A stretch of DNA of 59,100 nt. It comes from Flammeovirgaceae bacterium. Its GTDB lineage: Bacteria; Bacteroidota; Bacteroidia; Cytophagales; Cyclobacteriaceae. Position 1 is the stretch's first letter; each line of letters opens with the position of its first letter. Made by a program: the position numbers and the translations under genes. This document shows positions 45,382-54,497 of the stretch, one piece after another. The notes beneath the pieces were generated by a model. That model ran no database searches and had not been told where the DNA came from. It saw only the letters and a program-made list of their open reading frames with translations. The stretch spans positions 1-59,100 of the forward strand of contig JAJTEH010000014.1 in assembly GCA_021298355.1 (NCBI GenBank), given 5' to 3'.

Positions 45382-45954
45382 CTATTCAATAATCAACGTA
45401 TTCCATTCTACAAGAAGTGAGGCAATGAAGAAAAGCATCAGCACTACTGCTATGCTTTGATGCACTATGCTTTTATTAAGTTTAAAAAGTAAAACCAAAA
45501 GCAAACTAACCACAATAAATAGTTGTATAAGTTGGTTCATCCATGTGTAGTGGAAGAGAAATACATTTTGTAAAACAGATAACAAAGCCAGAATTATTAA
45601 CAAACTATAGATGCGCACATAATTGCCTAAAAAGAAATCTTTATAGTTAAATGTACTATTCCCGTATTTAACCGGAAACAACATATACGATAACAAATAA
45701 AGCGTGACCGGATATAACACAACAAACAGAAAGAGAGGTAAATTCCATGTACTGATTTTTCGCAATTCATAGGTTACAAACCAATCTTGTATATGTATCA
45801 GAAATGCCAACACTATAAAAATAACATGTGGCCAGTATATCGTACATTGGTTAATCCGCACGACCATTGTTGCAAAACCACCTAGTAGTTTTGTAATGCC
45901 TAAACCAAGTATGATCGAGATCAGAATTGTAACATATTCAAAAACAGAAATCAT
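45382..45954 (-). CDS. Multi-pass membrane protein of unknown function
   Basis: A 190-residue integral membrane protein with about six helices (for example ITILISIILGLGITKLLG near the start, HVIFIVLAFLIHI, LPLFLFVVLYPVTLYLL, SLLIILALLSVLQNVFLF and IVVSLLLVLLF). No family is recognised; similar short hydrophobic proteins are common in Bacteroidota. It lies six bases downstream of the DoxX gene and is probably co-transcribed with it. A weak hairpin AATTCT/AGAATT lies just past its stop. Confidence 0.7.
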   Translation of the reverse strand: MISVFEYVTILISIILGLGITKLLGGFATMVVRINQCTIYWPHVIFIVLAFLIHIQDWFVTYELRKISTWNLPLFLFVVLYPVTLYLLSYMLFPVKYGNSTFNYKDFFLGNYVRIYSLLIILALLSVLQNVFLFHYTWMNQLIQLFIVVSLLLVLLFKLNKSIVHQSIAVVLMLFFIASLLVEWNTLIIE

Positions 45955-45960
45955 TTCTTA

Positions 45961-46353
45961 CTATGCTCTTCTTGGAAATATTTTTTTCACAAAGTCGAAA
46001 ATATCTTTTCTGTAAAAATAGGTAAGCAGTAAGCAGCAAACCCAAACGAGTACAGCATATGTAAAAAGCAGGGTATCTCCATCAACTTCTATTCCTAAGA
46101 ATAAAAAATGCGAAAGCATGGCACCAGTCATTAATCCTAATCCGATTAAACTTCCAAATACAATTGTTTTAGGATAAAGAATCAGAACAGAAGCAATAAG
46201 TTCTGCAATGCCTATGCCTATTCTTCCGTAAGGTTCTAACCCCAGTTGTTCAAAAATGCTAACCGACATGGGGTGCGCAGTAAACTTAAAATAAAGGGTT
46301 TGCAACATGATAACAGCCGCCACCACGCGCAAAAGGGTTGTAAAGATTTTCAT
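45961..46353 (-). CDS. DoxX-family membrane protein
   Basis: A 130-residue four-helix membrane protein. N-terminal LLRVVAAVIMLQTLYFKFTAHPMSVSIFEQLG (split for reading), then GRIGIGIAELIASVLILYPKT and GSLIGLGLMTGAMLSHFLF are the DoxX/SURF4-type pattern. DoxX proteins act in quinone or redox-related membrane processes in some bacteria; the role here is unknown. It is divergent from an Xre-type membrane regulator, sharing a spacer of about 200 bases. Confidence 0.82.
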   Translation of the reverse strand: MKIFTTLLRVVAAVIMLQTLYFKFTAHPMSVSIFEQLGLEPYGRIGIGIAELIASVLILYPKTIVFGSLIGLGLMTGAMLSHFLFLGIEVDGDTLLFTYAVLVWVCCLLLTYFYRKDIFDFVKKIFPRRA

Positions 46354-46477
46354 CTATTAAAAATGCTCACTTTATCGCATGTAAATTGTCAGGTTTAAGA
46401 CAAAGCAGAAAGTCAACTCACACGAAGTTAGGCTACCAATGTTTAGTATTTTAAGCCGAAAACAGGTTTTTCTAAAG

Positions 46478-46496
46478 TGTCGGGTAAATGTCGGGT
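46478..46496. promoter_or_regulatory. Direct repeat TGTCGGGT x2 before the Xre regulator
   Basis: TGTCGGGT at 46478-46485 and again at 46489-46496 are spaced 11 bases start to start, one helical turn, in the divergent DoxX/Xre spacer. This is a plausible same-face binding site for the encoded regulator. Confidence 0.3.
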
Positions 46497-46554
46497 TTGT
46501 TTTTAGATCAAAATCGAAGCAGGGTCGTATCATTGCAACAGAAAATCTTAATAC

Positions 46555-47370
46555 ATGCAACAACCCGAACTTGGCAAGCAACTCATAGAATTGCGCAGAA
46601 GAAATCAGCTCACACAAGAAGAATTGGCCTCAAAAAGTTTTGTTAGCGCGCGCACTATCCAACGTATAGAAGCAGGAGAAGTGATTCCAAGACTTTCTAC
46701 TGTAAAAATTTTATGGCGTTCGCTCGGAGAAGAATTTGTATTTCAACCTCAAACCCCAACCACTATGGAAACAACAACCATCTGCAATCATAACTATCAA
46801 CAACAGCTCTTATTAGCTATAGTTGCCGGCACAATTTACCTGGCATTTGAGATAGCTTTAACGGCAATGGATATTTCATGGCTTACACATGAAAATGGAA
46901 AAAGCCAGAGTATGTTTTGGGTTTACTTAGCCTTAAATATCGGGATGGTAATTGCTTATGTTGTATTTGCCAGTGGCTTTTTTTTATTGGCTAAACTTTT
47001 CGAAAACAAATTGTTGTCCATCGCATCTGTTATGATGATGGTATTGATACTAGGATCATCGGTAGTAGATGTATCGATGTTTCATTCAACAGTAGAGCAA
47101 CTATCCTTACCCTATGCCATGTTGGCAATTGTTGCTGGTGTGGGTTCGTTTATTTTTGGTATAGCACTTTTACGTTTACAAGATGGTATGGGCGTACTAG
47201 CAAAAATTGCTGGCATATTAGAAATCATTATGGGTGTAACTTTAATTTCTGTTTTATTCTTTTTCGTTTCGCTTTTGTTGTTGGTGCCTGCAACCCTTGT
47301 AGAAATACTTTTACTTTACAACGCATACGAGTACTTGTCTAAATCAACTGTAAAACTGCCTGAACAATGA
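46555..47370 (+). CDS. Xre-family regulator fused to a multi-pass membrane domain
   Basis: A 271-residue protein with an N-terminal Cro/C1-type helix-turn-helix (about 7-60: QLIELRRRNQLTQEELASKSF, SARTIQRIEAGEVIPRLSTV), a short linker, then about five transmembrane helices (residues ~88-255). It would bind DNA while anchored in the inner membrane, a layout known in small one-component sensors. The downstream hydrolase starts in its stop codon (ATGA), so both are coupled. It diverges from the DoxX operon, a possible target. Confidence 0.85.
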   Translation: MQQPELGKQLIELRRRNQLTQEELASKSFVSARTIQRIEAGEVIPRLSTVKILWRSLGEEFVFQPQTPTTMETTTICNHNYQQQLLLAIVAGTIYLAFEIALTAMDISWLTHENGKSQSMFWVYLALNIGMVIAYVVFASGFFLLAKLFENKLLSIASVMMMVLILGSSVVDVSMFHSTVEQLSLPYAMLAIVAGVGSFIFGIALLRLQDGMGVLAKIAGILEIIMGVTLISVLFFFVSLLLLVPATLVEILLLYNAYEYLSKSTVKLPEQ

Positions 47371-48239
47371 AAAAAATAGTGCTTGTACTTTTTGCAATGC
47401 TTGCTTTTGTTGGTGTAGTAATTTACTATTTATCGCATACACCAACGTTATCTGCACAACACGGAAAGTTCGATTGTCATTTATTTTTAGCTGAAGGAAA
47501 CCAACAGCCAGTAGTAGTAGCTTTTGGTGGTGGATCGGGCGGAAACGATTGGGAAAGAAGATACTTAAAAGGCAAACGCGATTCTCTGTTGGCAAACGGA
47601 TTTGCTGTATTGGCTATTGGTTATTTTAAAACAGAAAACACACCTAATGCATTAGACCGTATATCGCTGGATGCTTTGGCGGATACTATTTTTCAAGTGG
47701 CAAAACGTAACAAGCAAATTGATACGAGTAAGATTATTTTAATGGGAGGATCTAAAGGCGGAGAATTGGTTTTGAATTTAGCTAGAAGATTTAAACAGTT
47801 TGCAGGTGTTGTTGCATTATCAACATCGCATGTTAGTTTTCCGGCATTAACAATTAGTGCAAATACTTCATCGTGGCAATACAAAGGAAAAGAAGTAGCG
47901 TATGTACCCGCGCCATTTAAAACAATTGTTCCTGCTATAAAGGGAAATTTATTCGATGCATTTTCAATGATGTTAGAAGATACACTTGCTGTTAACAGAG
48001 CAAGAATAGAAGTAGAAAACATCAACGGCCCGATATTGATTTTATCTGGTAAGGAAGATGAGCAATGGCCGGCAACAAAAATGTCGGATGAAATTGTGAA
48101 GAGATTACAACAGAACAATTTTGCATTTACCTACCAACACATAGCCTTAGATGGTGGGCACATAGAACCTCTTAATCAGTTCGATACCGTACTGTATTTT
48201 TTGAATAAGGAGTTTAAAACTGAATTGATAAAATTCTAA
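47367..48239 (+). CDS. Alpha/beta hydrolase, acyl-CoA thioesterase (BAAT C-terminal) type
   Basis: A 290-residue enzyme anchored or exported by an N-terminal hydrophobic helix (residues 3-22). The hydrolase triad is visible: Ser129 in MGGSKGGELVLNLA, Asp in LILSGKEDEQWPA and His in LDGGHIEP. An oxyanion loop FGGGSGG precedes it. The DTSKIILMGGSKGGELVL pattern and the MSDEIVKRL segment match the C-terminal catalytic domain of bile-acid-CoA:amino acid N-acyltransferase/acyl-CoA thioesterases. Substrate is unknown. Translation is coupled to the upstream membrane regulator. Confidence 0.85.
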   Translation: MKKIVLVLFAMLAFVGVVIYYLSHTPTLSAQHGKFDCHLFLAEGNQQPVVVAFGGGSGGNDWERRYLKGKRDSLLANGFAVLAIGYFKTENTPNALDRISLDALADTIFQVAKRNKQIDTSKIILMGGSKGGELVLNLARRFKQFAGVVALSTSHVSFPALTISANTSSWQYKGKEVAYVPAPFKTIVPAIKGNLFDAFSMMLEDTLAVNRARIEVENINGPILILSGKEDEQWPATKMSDEIVKRLQQNNFAFTYQHIALDGGHIEPLNQFDTVLYFLNKEFKTELIKF

Positions 48240-48314
48240 GCCACAATCTTGTTTAAAAAACTACGGATAAGAAATACCTGATTTACATTTACTTTAATTT
48301 AAATAGAGGTACTA

Positions 48315-50366
48315 TTAAGATAAAACTAAACTTTCTTGAAATTGCAGCAACGACTTCTTTATCAAAAAATGTTTACGCGAAATCAGGAAGGCATAGTGTT
48401 TTAAAGACTTCATCAATAGATTCATATTTTCTTCTTGATAGGTATTTGCAACAAAGTATAACAAGGTATTAGATACATATTTTTCTAATGTTTGCTTTAT
48501 GTCATTGCTAATCTCTGGTAACAAAACGGGATCTTCTAAAAGAATTTTAATTTCTATTTTTAATTCATCTTCTTTTGCGCGTAAACTTTTGAAGTTAAAT
48601 TCTATTTCTTGTGTGGGTGTAACAAATTGTGTGAACTGAATTCCTTCCTGAATTTTAGCATATAAAGTAAATTGGCTTTCAACCTTTTCCTGATTCTTTT
48701 CGAATTTCTTGTAATAACTTTCAAATTCAGTTATGCTATTCTTACTAATCGCATTGTTTCTAAAAAATGTAAAGATCAATTTGTCATTATCTTTAATTTT
48801 AAGCTTAAGTTGTTCTTGTTTCTTTTGTAAATCCACCAATAATTTTTGAGCTTGTTTTTTATAATACCTGGTACCTGCGTAATCAAAAGTTTTCACAGGA
48901 ATATTACCGTTGGCAATATTTTCTAAAGTATGAAGATCGTTATCCAATGAGTTTGATTCATAAATTAAATCAATTTTTTCGGCAGCAAACAGATCTTGTA
49001 AAGAAGGAGTAATCGGATACGGGTTTGTAGTTTCTTCAAAATAGTGGGGTGGATGCGAATCGTAATAGCCATTGTAAAACGAAGGGAAGGAGCTTTTTAG
49101 AAAGTCTTCCTGTAAATCTTCAGCTAATTTTTCACTTTCAAGTAATCTTATTTGTCCTTTGTAAGCAACGGGTTTAAATACATGTTCAGTTACCATTTCT
49201 TGAATTTGATTAGCATCAGAAAATAGTTCAATAGCCGGGCGATGATCGTTTTCGTTATCAGTAAAACCACTTGCATCCAAGTTAGTAATCCTCTCTACTA
49301 ACGTGGGATGTGAAGCCCACTGATCTTTGATAACTAGTTTAGATTTATCGTATCGATTTTGATATTCTAATGTGATCTGAGGAAAACCATTTGCTAATGG
49401 TAATTGATTAATTGAAGCTAATAAATAAAGTACCCGGTGTTGATCTTTATACACATTTTTACTTCTGATGTTATTGTTTATGTTTTCATCATAATAATTC
49501 ACTACTGTATCAAAAGCATGTTGCGAAACAGGAAGCCTCATGAGCGATGTTTTTAGTGCGGAACTTCCAGTTACACTTGCAGCTATCAAATCGGCATGAA
49601 ATTCCATTTCTCTTGATAAACTCATGTATTGCTTGTTAGCAAATTCATACAGTTTAATCAATATCCATTGAATGCCTTGATTAATTTTTATAGCTATGTT
49701 TACAAACAGCATAAAGAAACCAGAGATACTTCCCCACCATCCTGCTAATTCTTCATACGATTTGTTTTCATACAGCATATTATGAATAATTAGATTGATG
49801 TTGTAAATGTAGCTGCCAACTTTCATGGTGCTCTGTGAGAAATGACCAAACTCGTGTGCGAGAATTGCTTTTAATTCACTTCTGGTTACTGTGTTTACTA
49901 ACCCCAACCCAATCTGAAGATTTTTTTGAATGGGTAAAAACATGCTCCAAAAGTTTGAATCATAAAAAACAGATGCGTTTACATCGGCCGACACATATAC
50001 TTTTTTTGGAAGACTTGTGTTTACTTCTTTTGCGACAGATTCAATGATGTTAAACAACTCGGGTTGTTGATGCGGGAAAATTTCGATTAAATGCGAACGA
50101 TCTGTTTTCGTAGAAGTAAAAATAAATTTCAGTAAGAATATCAAAACAAAAATGCCTAGGCTACATAAACCAATTCCAATTAAAATAGTAAACACCATAG
50201 GCTTTGCAAGAATGATGGCAAACCCACCAATAATAGAAAACACAGTTAGCGCTACAGCAAGTAGCAGAATTACAAAATACGTTAACACAAAAAGAGTAAG
50301 CATTAAAATAGCTTTTGTTGCTTCGCGCTTAAAGCTTTCTGATAGTTGAATTTTGGCTGAAGACAT
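48315..50366 (-). CDS. M48-family membrane metalloprotease
   Basis: A 683-residue zinc protease. Two long hydrophobic N-terminal segments (about 18-48 and 56-84) are followed by the M48 site: ILAHEFGHFSQST with His171, Glu172 and His175, and the third ligand Glu255 in SREMEFHADLIAA. Another membrane stretch lies near 213-235. The C-terminal ~330 residues are helical and charged, with no recognised domain, longer than HtpX (about 290). It is probably an inner-membrane quality-control protease. It is transcribed alone and converges with the BAAT-like gene. Confidence 0.9.
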   Translation of the reverse strand: MSSAKIQLSESFKREATKAILMLTLFVLTYFVILLLAVALTVFSIIGGFAIILAKPMVFTILIGIGLCSLGIFVLIFLLKFIFTSTKTDRSHLIEIFPHQQPELFNIIESVAKEVNTSLPKKVYVSADVNASVFYDSNFWSMFLPIQKNLQIGLGLVNTVTRSELKAILAHEFGHFSQSTMKVGSYIYNINLIIHNMLYENKSYEELAGWWGSISGFFMLFVNIAIKINQGIQWILIKLYEFANKQYMSLSREMEFHADLIAASVTGSSALKTSLMRLPVSQHAFDTVVNYYDENINNNIRSKNVYKDQHRVLYLLASINQLPLANGFPQITLEYQNRYDKSKLVIKDQWASHPTLVERITNLDASGFTDNENDHRPAIELFSDANQIQEMVTEHVFKPVAYKGQIRLLESEKLAEDLQEDFLKSSFPSFYNGYYDSHPPHYFEETTNPYPITPSLQDLFAAEKIDLIYESNSLDNDLHTLENIANGNIPVKTFDYAGTRYYKKQAQKLLVDLQKKQEQLKLKIKDNDKLIFTFFRNNAISKNSITEFESYYKKFEKNQEKVESQFTLYAKIQEGIQFTQFVTPTQEIEFNFKSLRAKEDELKIEIKILLEDPVLLPEISNDIKQTLEKYVSNTLLYFVANTYQEENMNLLMKSLKHYAFLISRKHFLIKKSLLQFQESLVLS

Positions 50367-50713
50367 AAAATGATTTTATAAATAAAAAATAAGCACAACG
50401 TTTTTCGATGATGAAAATTAGTAATCTATTAAGAAAGTTGAAAGGAAAAATTAGAATTTTGGATTGAACGAAGCAGATGAAAGGAACTAGCACTAAACGA
50501 ATGAAGGATAATTTAATGTTACTTGGCAATTATTGAGGTAGATTTAACTAACCTTGACCATCTTTTTTCGCGCCACCACGACCATGATAGGCTATAATTA
50601 GGAGATTTAGATTTGTTATGTCACGTTAAAAACATCTGAACAAAGACTGAAAATGATAAGTTAAGTATCGAAACGAAACCTATTAGACACATAATATAAG
50701 GATCATAAATTTG
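50367..50713. other. Gene-free spacer of about 350 bases
   Basis: The spacer lies between two minus-strand genes and must hold the promoter of the M48 gene at its left end. I see no convincing ORF, no palindrome with T-run and no copy of the repeats found further right. Confidence 0.5.
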
Positions 50714-53254
50714 TTAATCTTTATTACTTTTAAACTTCTTGTAGGTATCTACAATGTTATCCTCCATTTTTAAATTATGAGTCTGCCAGAATGCTGCATC
50801 TTCTTTTGGGGTTTGAGATTTGATACTCATCAAGGATAAAGCTGGCTCTTGAGTTGGATTTACATTAATCTGTGTAGAAAGCAATTCTCTTTCTTCAAGA
50901 TGTTGCGTGGTAATGTTTTTCTTGGTATTGGTCCACCTGCTATAGTAAGATTGCTTGGCGTAGTTTAAAAAATATTTGCCTTCAAATTGTTTGTACGTTT
51001 GAACAATATGGTGGCCGTAGGCTTCTAATACCATGTGAGGTTGCCTTTTATTTTTAAAGGGTTTGCGATCAATTAAGATTTCAAACTTTAACACGGCATA
51101 GTTTTCTACATCAATATAAATGTTACCTGTTGCACTTTTAGGCGAAGGATAACCAAACCCTGTTGTATAAGCGCCTGGTCTATTACAGCTAAAACGTATG
51201 TTATAAACTTTTTTGTTTTCGAAAGTAGTGATGCCTTCCAATTCAAGTTCGTAGTAAGTTGAGCGATGTAATACATTATCCTTGTCAAGTATAAGATCGT
51301 GTGTATACACTAACCATAGTGAGCCAACACCTTGCCAAAGATTTTTGTTTTCAGCATTTTGGGTTGTATTCCTGTATTGTAAAACATTTCCTTTTAAATG
51401 CTTCGTAGCATTGTTACTTGATTGATACCCCATCGAATTATAAACGCTTACTGCAGCCTCTTCATTAAAAACAACTGAGTCTTCCTTATATTGCTTGATG
51501 CGATAGAAAAACTCTTGTTCATTTTTGCCTTGGTAATAGTTATCCTTAATTCTTTTCTCCGCAAGTTTTACGATGTCTTTTGCTTTTAACGGTTTAGAGC
51601 GAATGATTAATTCGTTAAGTTGTGTAATAGAGGGTTTTAACTCAAAACTCTTTTTTAAAAGAAAATCTTTGTAAGCAAGGGTATCCGTGTGGTAACCAAT
51701 AGCAGAAATAATCACTTTATCATTTCTTTTTGCATTTGAATACTGAAAGGTGAAGTCTCCATCGAAGTTGGTAGCAACACCTTTAGATGTGTTTAAGATG
51801 TAAACATTGGCATAACTAATACCAACCTGATTTTCTTTATCAACGACTTTCTTAACATATGACTTGCTATTTTTAATGGGTACAACCGCTGTAGATTTTA
51901 TTTCTGTAACACGATTTTCATTACCTACATCACCCGCCAACTTAGGTTGTGTTGAAAATCTGATAAATAATAAACCATCAAATATCTCGCCCCAAGGTGC
52001 ATATATAGGCACATTGCCTAAGGCAGATGTATAAAAGAATTCTTTTTTATCTATAAGGCTAAAATCTGTAAATGAAATTTTGCTTCCTCTTTGCACAAGG
52101 TTGTATTCTAAACTTTCTTTTGGTGGACTGATATCGCTTAATGAAGTTGCTGTAAACCCTAACATACCAAACTCGCCTTCGTACGAAGTAAATGCCAAGC
52201 TGTATAGCGATTTCCCAAAAGTAACTTTCAAAATCTTTCCCATAGGTATGGCACCGCCTAACTCATGATCTAAGTTGGTAGGCTCGCTACTCTTTTGAAG
52301 GCTATCTAATTTCTTAATATAACTTTTAGTAAGTGATGTATTTTTAAATAATTCAATTTTGTTTGCAAAGTGATATGAAGCCCCCCAGCCTATTATCTTT
52401 TTATCCGGATACAAACGACTGAGAAATTCAAGATTTTTAGCCATTTGTAAATCTCTTGGATTTTGTACAGCAACTTCTACATCATGCATAACATCAATTT
52501 GCCATTTAAGCATGGCAAGCCAACCTTCTAAAGTTTGTAAAAGTATTTTGGTGTGGTGATTTTCTTTTTCAGCGTTAATTTTTTCAAGGTTTGATTTTAT
52601 TGTAGAACAAGTTGAAAAAAATTGAATTGAGTCTTCTTCGTTATCTACAATAAACTCTGGCCCGGCTTCGATTACTTCTTGCAGTAGTGTGTATTCCTTT
52701 TCATTTAAAACTATTTTTCCCTTTAGCGTTTCTAATAAATCATTGAGATATTCTTCTTGAAAAATTTGGTCACCTTGTGAATCAAAGCCTGTAACCATCA
52801 GTGGATTAGAACTTTTACTTTCTCTGTGGATGTATTGTAATAATGGTTCAAACTCTTTGGTCTCAGACCATATTCTGTATATACTTTCTTTAAGCGGACT
52901 ATCTTTTACATTAGATTCATGTGTGAGCTGAAATGATTTGTAGTTATCATACAAACCGCTTTCAAAACTGATGATGTCGAAACCCAATTCCTGGTGTAGG
53001 AATTTAACAAGCCTTACTTTGGCAGCAAATGTTGCTCCTTCACCGTGCGATTGTTCGCCCAATAAAACTACCCTTTTATCCTTCAATGTTTCTTTTAGAA
53101 ATTGTAAATCGGAATAATCCTCGTTAGTAGCATCGATGGAGGTTATTTCAAAATGCTTCATTGATTTGTACAAATCTGAATTGACTTGGCCAGCTATTTT
53201 TGAGAAAAAAGATTGCACAAGAATGATTGAAACGAGTAAGAATACTTTCAGCAT
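50714..53254 (-). CDS. Erythromycin-esterase-like protein fused to a carboxypeptidase-regulatory-like domain
   Basis: An 846-residue exported protein (hydrophobic leader, residues 1-20). Domain 1 (about 45-330) is of the erythromycin esterase (EreA/B) superfamily: VVLLGEQSHGEGATF with Glu67, His70 and Glu72, FDIISFESGLYDNY, and late IIGWGASYHFAN. Domain 2 (about 465-545) is a carboxypeptidase-regulatory-like beta-sandwich (VVDKENQVGISYANVYILN, GVATNFDGDFTF). Domain 3 (about 560-790) is a beta-rich region as found in DUF5686-like Bacteroidota proteins. A macrolide resistance role is not implied; many Ere-like proteins have other substrates. Confidence 0.82.
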   Translation of the reverse strand: MLKVFLLVSIILVQSFFSKIAGQVNSDLYKSMKHFEITSIDATNEDYSDLQFLKETLKDKRVVLLGEQSHGEGATFAAKVRLVKFLHQELGFDIISFESGLYDNYKSFQLTHESNVKDSPLKESIYRIWSETKEFEPLLQYIHRESKSSNPLMVTGFDSQGDQIFQEEYLNDLLETLKGKIVLNEKEYTLLQEVIEAGPEFIVDNEEDSIQFFSTCSTIKSNLEKINAEKENHHTKILLQTLEGWLAMLKWQIDVMHDVEVAVQNPRDLQMAKNLEFLSRLYPDKKIIGWGASYHFANKIELFKNTSLTKSYIKKLDSLQKSSEPTNLDHELGGAIPMGKILKVTFGKSLYSLAFTSYEGEFGMLGFTATSLSDISPPKESLEYNLVQRGSKISFTDFSLIDKKEFFYTSALGNVPIYAPWGEIFDGLLFIRFSTQPKLAGDVGNENRVTEIKSTAVVPIKNSKSYVKKVVDKENQVGISYANVYILNTSKGVATNFDGDFTFQYSNAKRNDKVIISAIGYHTDTLAYKDFLLKKSFELKPSITQLNELIIRSKPLKAKDIVKLAEKRIKDNYYQGKNEQEFFYRIKQYKEDSVVFNEEAAVSVYNSMGYQSSNNATKHLKGNVLQYRNTTQNAENKNLWQGVGSLWLVYTHDLILDKDNVLHRSTYYELELEGITTFENKKVYNIRFSCNRPGAYTTGFGYPSPKSATGNIYIDVENYAVLKFEILIDRKPFKNKRQPHMVLEAYGHHIVQTYKQFEGKYFLNYAKQSYYSRWTNTKKNITTQHLEERELLSTQINVNPTQEPALSLMSIKSQTPKEDAAFWQTHNLKMEDNIVDTYKKFKSNKD

Positions 53255-53385
53255 GGCCTTAGGTTTGTATAAAAACGTTCTTAGTACTGATTTATTTTGA
53301 GTGAGTGTTGATTAGCTGTAATGTAGATCAACTAAATTTCTTGCAAAAAGAACCTAATTGTTTGGTAAGCTAAAGAAATAGAAGA

Positions 53386-53790
53386 TCAATTTCCTTTACT
53401 CACATTAAGTTTGAAATCTTTATTACAAACAATGTAGACATAGGAGTTAAAAGCGATAAGGAGCATAGCTAGCCAAAAACTATGTTGGTACGATAGCCAA
53501 GTAGATGCTCCAAAGCTATGAGCAATTACGCAAAAGAGTAAAAACACTTTTGCATAAAATTTAGGTAGATAATAGCCAAATAATGCAATAATGACAAGCC
53601 ACAATGCTGAAATAATAAATAAGCCCATTACGTGATTTTGCATAAATATTTTTCCTATTGGATTGCCTTCATTAGCGAATTGTAAATTCCCCTGCCAATA
53701 TGCTTTTGGTTGATGAAAAACAGTTATCGCTATATCAATTATACTAGCACATAACGCAGGTAGAATTGAAATCAACTTGTATGATTTCAT
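53386..53790 (-). CDS. Four-helix membrane protein of unknown function
   Basis: A 134-residue protein with four hydrophobic helices (LISILPALCASIIDIAITVF, MGLFIISALWLVIIALFGY, VFLLFCVIAHSFGASTWL and FWLAMLLIAFNSYVYIV). I do not recognise a family, although the first loop (NEGNPIGKIFM) resembles DUF-type proteins found near cell-surface genes. It starts 12 bases after the lipoprotein gene at 53803-54282 and is likely co-transcribed. Confidence 0.65.
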   Translation of the reverse strand: MKSYKLISILPALCASIIDIAITVFHQPKAYWQGNLQFANEGNPIGKIFMQNHVMGLFIISALWLVIIALFGYYLPKFYAKVFLLFCVIAHSFGASTWLSYQHSFWLAMLLIAFNSYVYIVCNKDFKLNVSKGN

Positions 53791-53802
53791 GAGAATTTAT
53801 GT

Positions 53803-54282
53803 TTATGATTTCCAAAGACAAACTGCCTTTATAAAAACTGAATCAATTGTATTAATATTATTTGTAAATTTTAGTCCATTTTTTCTGTTAATTTGTAAAT
53901 AATTTATTTCACCTGAATTACAAGTGTAGTAAAATACAATACTTCCAAATTTACTATTAAAATTTTCTGAAGGTGCATCGCAAGATGAAGCTCCATCTGA
54001 ATAAACTAGCTCTAAAACTATATTTCCATTTGTATCAGTCACAATTACTTCGGCACCATATTCCGTAACTACCTGATCAATAGAATCAAAATCTTTTCTG
54101 AAATTTCCATCCTCCCACAAAAAAGGAAATACATAAACTTTATAATTTTCTAGTGGCTCTTTGTTTTCATTATAAAAAGTGGCGTTTAGTGTTCCGTAAT
54201 CAAATCGAGAACAATCTTCAATAGTACAACAAATGGCGAAAGTTAATACGATAGAAATAATAATAAGAAGTCTAGTTTTCAA
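53803..54282 (-). CDS. Small exported lipoprotein-like protein
   Basis: A 159-residue protein with a hydrophobic leader ending TFAICC, a likely lipobox or cysteine-rich cleavage site. The mature part is beta-rich, with an Ig-like pattern (NATFYNENKEPLENYKVYVFPFL, EVIVTDTNGNIVLELVYSDG) as in transthyretin/carboxypeptidase-regulatory folds. No family is assigned. AT-rich like its neighbours. Confidence 0.6.
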   Translation of the reverse strand: MKTRLLIIISIVLTFAICCTIEDCSRFDYGTLNATFYNENKEPLENYKVYVFPFLWEDGNFRKDFDSIDQVVTEYGAEVIVTDTNGNIVLELVYSDGASSCDAPSENFNSKFGSIVFYYTCNSGEINYLQINRKNGLKFTNNINTIDSVFIKAVCLWKS

Positions 54283-54399
54283 TATCGAAGAATTTTCCAG
54301 TAGAAATCAATATTTTGAAATATGACTCAAAAATAATTATTTAGATGAAATATAATGTGACACTTATACAATCTCAATTACTTTATTCTCAATTGATTT

Positions 54400-54431
54400 A
54401 GACACAAAAAACATTCTCAAATTTTGCGTCT
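54400..54431. other. Isolated hairpin between lipoprotein genes
   Basis: AGACACAAAA (54400-54409) and TTTTGCGTCT (54422-54431) pair over 10 positions with one mismatch or G-T pair, around a 12-base loop. There is no T-run directly after it. It may be a weak terminator or a remnant of a palindromic repeat. Confidence 0.35.
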
Positions 54432-54497
54432 ATTTGTGAAGCGTCTAGTTGGTCAAATCTGCATGCACGATGGCACATACACAGTTTAATGCACAGT

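Noticed and set aside
50714-53254. Macrolide resistance gene
   Set aside because: Exported multi-domain protein with only superfamily-level similarity to EreA/B; no basis for an antibiotic substrate.
54283-54497. A further copy of the attC-like repeat
   Set aside because: TGTGTATGTGCCATCGTGCATGC looks similar at first, but the central part and spacing do not match; only an unrelated hairpin is reported.
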